DNA of 7,201 nt from an uncultured Eubacterium sp. (GTDB taxonomy: Bacteria; Bacillota; Clostridia; Peptostreptococcales; Anaerovoracaceae), in NCBI GenBank assembly GCA_947367725.1, contig CANBFZ010000086.1:1-7201 (forward strand), read 5' to 3'. The position numbers and the translations under genes are program-made. This document shows positions 4,472 to 7,201 of the stretch, piece by piece; the stretch's first letter is position 1, and each line of letters opens with the position of its first letter. A model generated the notes under the pieces. That model was not told where the DNA came from. It saw nothing but the letters and a program-made list of their open reading frames with translations, and did not search any database.

Positions 4472-7201
4472 CTATTTGCATCGCCGTATCGCGGCAGCCA
4501 TACCGCATGCCGCCATTACAAGCAGTGCCACGTAAATCAGAATGCTGCTGGTATCACCCGTCATAGGAATTTTTGTTTCATTGGTTGTAGGCTCGCCAGG
4601 AAATTCCACACCTACATTGGTTTTTTTCTTCATGCGATTTGGAACTGTGGCTTCCACTGTGTTGCCTTTTTCTGTAATACAGAACGTATACGTCGTATCT
4701 TCTGCAATATAGCCTGCCGGCGCTTTCACTTCACGATAGGTATATACGCCAGGCGCAAGATTTTGAACGCGCAGCCTGCCGTCCTGGTCTGTAACGCCGC
4801 TGTGAACAAGGGTTCCCTTATCATCCCATACCGTAAATGCGGCGCCGGGCAGCGGCTTTTTATGCGCACTGTCAACTTTTATAAGGGAAAGCATCCCCTT
4901 TTTGGGGTGTTCCGGTTTCTCCGGTTTTTCCGGAATAGTCGGCTTCTCCGGTTCTGTCGGCTTTTCTGGCAAACGGTCATTTTTTACACCAGAAACACGG
5001 ATATGAACCACCGGTGCATCACTGTGATTCCTAGCGTAAGTCTTTGCTGTGGTATGTTTCACAAAAATGCCGTCCGGTAAAGACACCTTCTCATCGTCTG
5101 CCTGCAGAAAACCTGACGCAACATGGGGATGATCATCATCCCTATCTGCAGTTTCACGGAATGTCACCGCACAAGCTGTGTTTTCTTCGCCATCGCAGGC
5201 ACCGCCGGCATGGATCGAAAGACGCCCATTTAAATCCAGCTCTACCTCATAAGTTACACCATCCACACATGCTAACATCGCCTGCTGTCCGCTCTGCAGG
5301 TCCAGAGGCAGCTGCGGATTTTCTATAGGTTCCCCATCCACGATCATATTGCAAACCATGCCTTGCAGCAGTGCAATCTGCGCCGTCTGGTAATCTTTTT
5401 CTGTTTGCACAGAAATAGCGGAAGTATCGCCTGGTGCGCTAACCGTGAGCACACCTGCCTGCTTTTCTTTTTGACTGCGTGCGTCAGTAACTGTTGTCAA
5501 CCAGTTGGTTCTGGTTACTTTCGGTGTATAGGAAACAACCGTCGTACCATCTGCCTGGGTGATGGTAAAATGCGTATCATCACCTTCTTTTCCGGTCTCA
5601 AATTCTGGCATGTCTCCTTCTAATTTCACCTGATACGTATCTTTTACAGAAGAGACTGTCATCACCGCATCGTTCTCCCATCTGATTTCTGCGGTCTTTC
5701 CGTCTTTCACCTGCATATTGCAATTGGTGCGTCCATCCATCACAGCGATTTGCAGGAATCCCTCTGCTGCACACTGATCCATTGCATAAGGTTTGCCGTC
5801 GATGACTACTGCCGCAGGTTTCGTACGATAGAGCATATCAAAATCTATCACTACGCCGTTTTTTCCGTCCTGGGTGATCGTGCCATCAACCCCTAGCTTG
5901 TCATAAGAAAAGGAAAATCGGTCAGCAGTCAGCAGATCAACCGCATCAAAATAGTATCTGGCAGGGTTCAGTGCATACCCGCGGGGTGTGGAGGTTTCTT
6001 TGATATAATATTTGCCCGCAGGAAGTTTCACTGTCGCCGATGCTTGTCCTTCTGTTACAGTCATTGTGCCAACCTTAGTATCTGGCAAAATGCCTGGCGT
6101 GTCTGCTGTAAAAATCCCAAACACTGCACCGCTGCCCACCTGATACATACCTGACCGATAACCCGTTTCAAACGCCTTCTCTAAATCTATTTTTACGGAA
6201 ACTGCTTCATTGTCATAGGCGGCAGTTTCCCAGATCAACGGCGTGTACTGGTCTTTATAGCGAAGCTCCATCTTTTTCCACTGTCCTCCATTCACATGCC
6301 CCTGCGCAGAAGAAATCTCCCGCACCCAGTATGTTCCAAGCGGTAAAAGTTCTGACTCCGCAATGCCGTCTTCTTCCGTTTCCATAACACCTACCGGCTG
6401 CCCAGCTGGATACACCATGGTGCCATCACAGGCGCAAAATCGCAATACTGCCCTATGTCCACCGTCAATGACCGAGGAAAATGCCGTCGTGGTATCGGGA
6501 TAAGTCACCTGAAAACCTTTTTCCTGATCGACTGCATCAGAAACCAAATCTATGGTATAAAATACCGTTCTATGTTCCTCCGTCGGCAAATGCCGCTGCA
6601 CGCGTATATAGTTGTCTTGATCAAAAATCTGTTCAAATTGCTCTTCATCTGGCTGGAGGCGGTCATACCAGGGGATGGTTGTTCCTCTGTAGGTAACGTT
6701 CGGCAGCATCGTCTCAAACTGCTGCAGCTGTGCTTGGGTCACGGTGATTTGCGTATGTGTAAGCCCACCAGAAAGATACATCTGCGTTCGAATTCCATCA
6801 TAAGTCAAAAAGTATACTGGCGCAGTCTCCCGCGGCATTGCTGTAAGCACGACTTCTGCCTTTGTTTTCTGATACGTGTATCCTTTAGATGTCTCTATTT
6901 TAGGATTTCTATTTTCTGCACTAGAAATGCGTGTGACTGCCGTCTCCTTCTCATGATCGGCTGCAGTTGTCATCTCTATCCCTGTATCCCAAGTCAAAGA
7001 AAATCCGGCAGGCGACTTTGCATGCTGCGCCAGCGTAAAATCATATTCCTGTATATAAGATTTATAATAGTTGCCTTTTTCATCACAAGGAATCCATCGT
7101 TTGGCAAGCCCTTCACTGATCAAAATCCGATATGCGCCCTTTCCATCGGATGCCAGATAGTACTGCTCTCCTTGCAGCATATGAAACCCGGTCGGAAGCA
7201 A
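4472..7201 (-). CDS. Sortase-anchored adhesin with SpaA/Cna_B-like domains, C-terminal 909 residues (5' end outside window)
   Basis: The frame is open to the window edge, where it reads through LLPTGF, itself like the end of a pilin E-box (APxGY), so at least one more SpaA-like domain probably lies upstream. Visible order, in fragment residues: 1-245, not clearly assigned; 247-335, a degenerate SpaA-like domain (E-box-like YWVREISSAQGH, E295); about 336-460, a SpaA domain (K337 in VKIDL, AVFGIF, E-box YYIKETSTPRGY with E402); about 460-740, an unassigned beta-rich region with an internal duplication; 743-768, a Pro/Glu/Lys linker; 768-858, a full SpaA/Cna_B domain (K775 in LIKVD, E824 in YTYREVKAPAGY, N855 in TVPNR, the expected Lys-Glu-Asn isopeptide triad); then IPMTG at 878-882, a hydrophobic segment at 886-904 and an RRCK tail. 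A sortase should link it to the peptidoglycan. No pilin YPK motif is visible, so a wall-anchored adhesin or minor pilin subunit is more likely than a pilus backbone. The ligand is unknown. Confidence 0.9.
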   Translation of the reverse strand: MLPTGFHMLQGEQYYLASDGKGAYRILISEGLAKRWIPCDEKGNYYKSYIQEYDFTLAQHAKSPAGFSLTWDTGIEMTTAADHEKETAVTRISSAENRNPKIETSKGYTYQKTKAEVVLTAMPRETAPVYFLTYDGIRTQMYLSGGLTHTQITVTQAQLQQFETMLPNVTYRGTTIPWYDRLQPDEEQFEQIFDQDNYIRVQRHLPTEEHRTVFYTIDLVSDAVDQEKGFQVTYPDTTTAFSSVIDGGHRAVLRFCACDGTMVYPAGQPVGVMETEEDGIAESELLPLGTYWVREISSAQGHVNGGQWKKMELRYKDQYTPLIWETAAYDNEAVSVKIDLEKAFETGYRSGMYQVGSGAVFGIFTADTPGILPDTKVGTMTVTEGQASATVKLPAGKYYIKETSTPRGYALNPARYYFDAVDLLTADRFSFSYDKLGVDGTITQDGKNGVVIDFDMLYRTKPAAVVIDGKPYAMDQCAAEGFLQIAVMDGRTNCNMQVKDGKTAEIRWENDAVMTVSSVKDTYQVKLEGDMPEFETGKEGDDTHFTITQADGTTVVSYTPKVTRTNWLTTVTDARSQKEKQAGVLTVSAPGDTSAISVQTEKDYQTAQIALLQGMVCNMIVDGEPIENPQLPLDLQSGQQAMLACVDGVTYEVELDLNGRLSIHAGGACDGEENTACAVTFRETADRDDDHPHVASGFLQADDEKVSLPDGIFVKHTTAKTYARNHSDAPVVHIRVSGVKNDRLPEKPTEPEKPTIPEKPEKPEHPKKGMLSLIKVDSAHKKPLPGAAFTVWDDKGTLVHSGVTDQDGRLRVQNLAPGVYTYREVKAPAGYIAEDTTYTFCITEKGNTVEATVPNRMKKKTNVGVEFPGEPTTNETKIPMTGDTSSILIYVALLVMAACGMAAAIRRCK
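4475..4570 (-). other. C-terminal wall sorting signal (IPMTG, hydrophobic span, basic tail)
   Basis: IPMTGD (4553-4570) is a variant of LPXTG with Ile in the first position. A hydrophobic stretch of about 19 residues (ILIYVALLVMAACGMAAAI) and a very short basic tail (RRCK) complete the tripartite signal. Sortase would cleave between Thr and Gly. No sortase gene is in the window. Confidence 0.88.
4628..4900 (-). other. C-terminal SpaA/Cna_B domain with complete isopeptide triad
   Basis: Starting at GMLSLIKVD, it carries Lys775, the GAAFTVWD strand, the NLAPGVYTYREVKAPAGY E-box with Glu824 and the closing TVPNR with Asn855. In this fold Lys and Asn form an intramolecular isopeptide bond promoted by the Glu, giving resistance to force and proteases. 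It sits directly before the sorting signal as a stalk module. Confidence 0.8.
4898..4975 (-). repeat. Pro/Glu/Lys-rich linker of short PEKP-type repeats
   Basis: Residues 743-768 contain four copies of PEKP (LPEKPTEPEKPT, IPEKPEKPEH). At DNA level this is a run of short ttctccggtt-like units, prone to length change. It is an extended spacer between the distal region and the membrane-proximal SpaA module. Confidence 0.75.
5942..6196 (-). other. Internal SpaA-like domain with canonical E-box
   Basis: Residues about 336-420: candidate isopeptide Lys337 (VSVKIDL), the GAVFGIF strand, LPAGKYYIKETSTPRGY with Glu402, then the YYFDAV strand. The E-box matches Y-x-L-x-E-T-x-A-P-x-G-Y in spacing. The partner Asn is not obvious; the last strand could run to VVIDFDML near 451-457, which offers Asp instead, so bond formation is uncertain. 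Confidence 0.65.

Noticed and set aside
4891..4910. CATCCCC/GGGGTG hairpin as a terminator
   Set aside because: It lies inside the adhesin coding sequence at HPKKGM, has the T-run in the loop rather than after the stem, and the frame continues through it.
4448..5080. 210-codon plus-strand open frame opposite the adhesin C-terminus
   Set aside because: It is antisense to the sorting signal and C-terminal SpaA domain, which are unmistakable. The His/Cys/Arg-rich translation is typical of a shadow frame.
1..7201. CRISPR array, tRNA, rRNA, insertion sequence or attachment site
   Set aside because: I saw no regularly spaced direct repeats, no cloverleaf or rRNA-like stretches, no transposase or integrase motifs and no terminal inverted repeats flanking a gene.

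Overview
The window looks like a chromosomal segment of a Gram-positive, low-to-moderate-GC Firmicute, probably a gut-type Clostridia or Erysipelotrichia relative. The reasons are strong AGGAGG-type ribosome binding sites, a YdbS/YdbT-type pair of bacterial PH-domain membrane proteins, a Big_2/Fn3-like secreted protein, and a sortase-anchored adhesin with SpaA/Cna_B folds and an IPMTG sorting signal. The genus cannot be fixed from the sequence alone. I see no rRNA, tRNA, CRISPR array, transposase or phage gene.

Layout: (1) 1-522, plus strand: the 3' part of a protein of unknown function whose start lies outside the window. (2) 568-3012, minus strand: a compact three-gene operon transcribed leftwards. 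It encodes an HD-domain protein (2515-3012), a small YdbS-like bPH2 membrane protein (2037-2549) and a large YdbT-like protein with three bPH2 domains (568-2037). The genes overlap by 35 bp and then by 1 bp (TAATG), so translation is probably coupled. (3) 3013-3170: a divergent promoter region in which the two candidate -10 boxes overlap, plus a leader of about 105 nt for the next gene. (4) 3171-4289, plus strand: a secreted 372-aa protein with a novel N-terminal part, a Big_2-like domain and an Fn3-like domain. (5) 4290-4471: an intergenic stretch with a very strong bidirectional terminator (4374-4433). (6) 4472-7201, minus strand: the C-terminal 909 residues of a large wall-anchored adhesin, cut by the window end.

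The genes fall into two themes. The HD-ydbS-ydbT operon suggests a membrane or envelope-stress function: in Bacillus subtilis the ydbST pair is a sigma-W-controlled antimicrobial-peptide defence locus, but the role here is inferred. The right half is a cell-surface locus, with two convergent genes for exported proteins, both carrying cysteines that are unusual for Firmicute surface proteins.

The most interesting structural points are: the convergent pair at 1-2037, where each gene's likely intrinsic terminator lies inside the coding sequence of the opposite gene, so the two mRNAs should overlap by about 200 nt; the overlapping divergent promoters near 3050; and, in the adhesin, an unassigned central region with a divergent internal duplication, plus a SpaA-like domain that has lost its isopeptide lysine. 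I found no clearly new multi-gene system.
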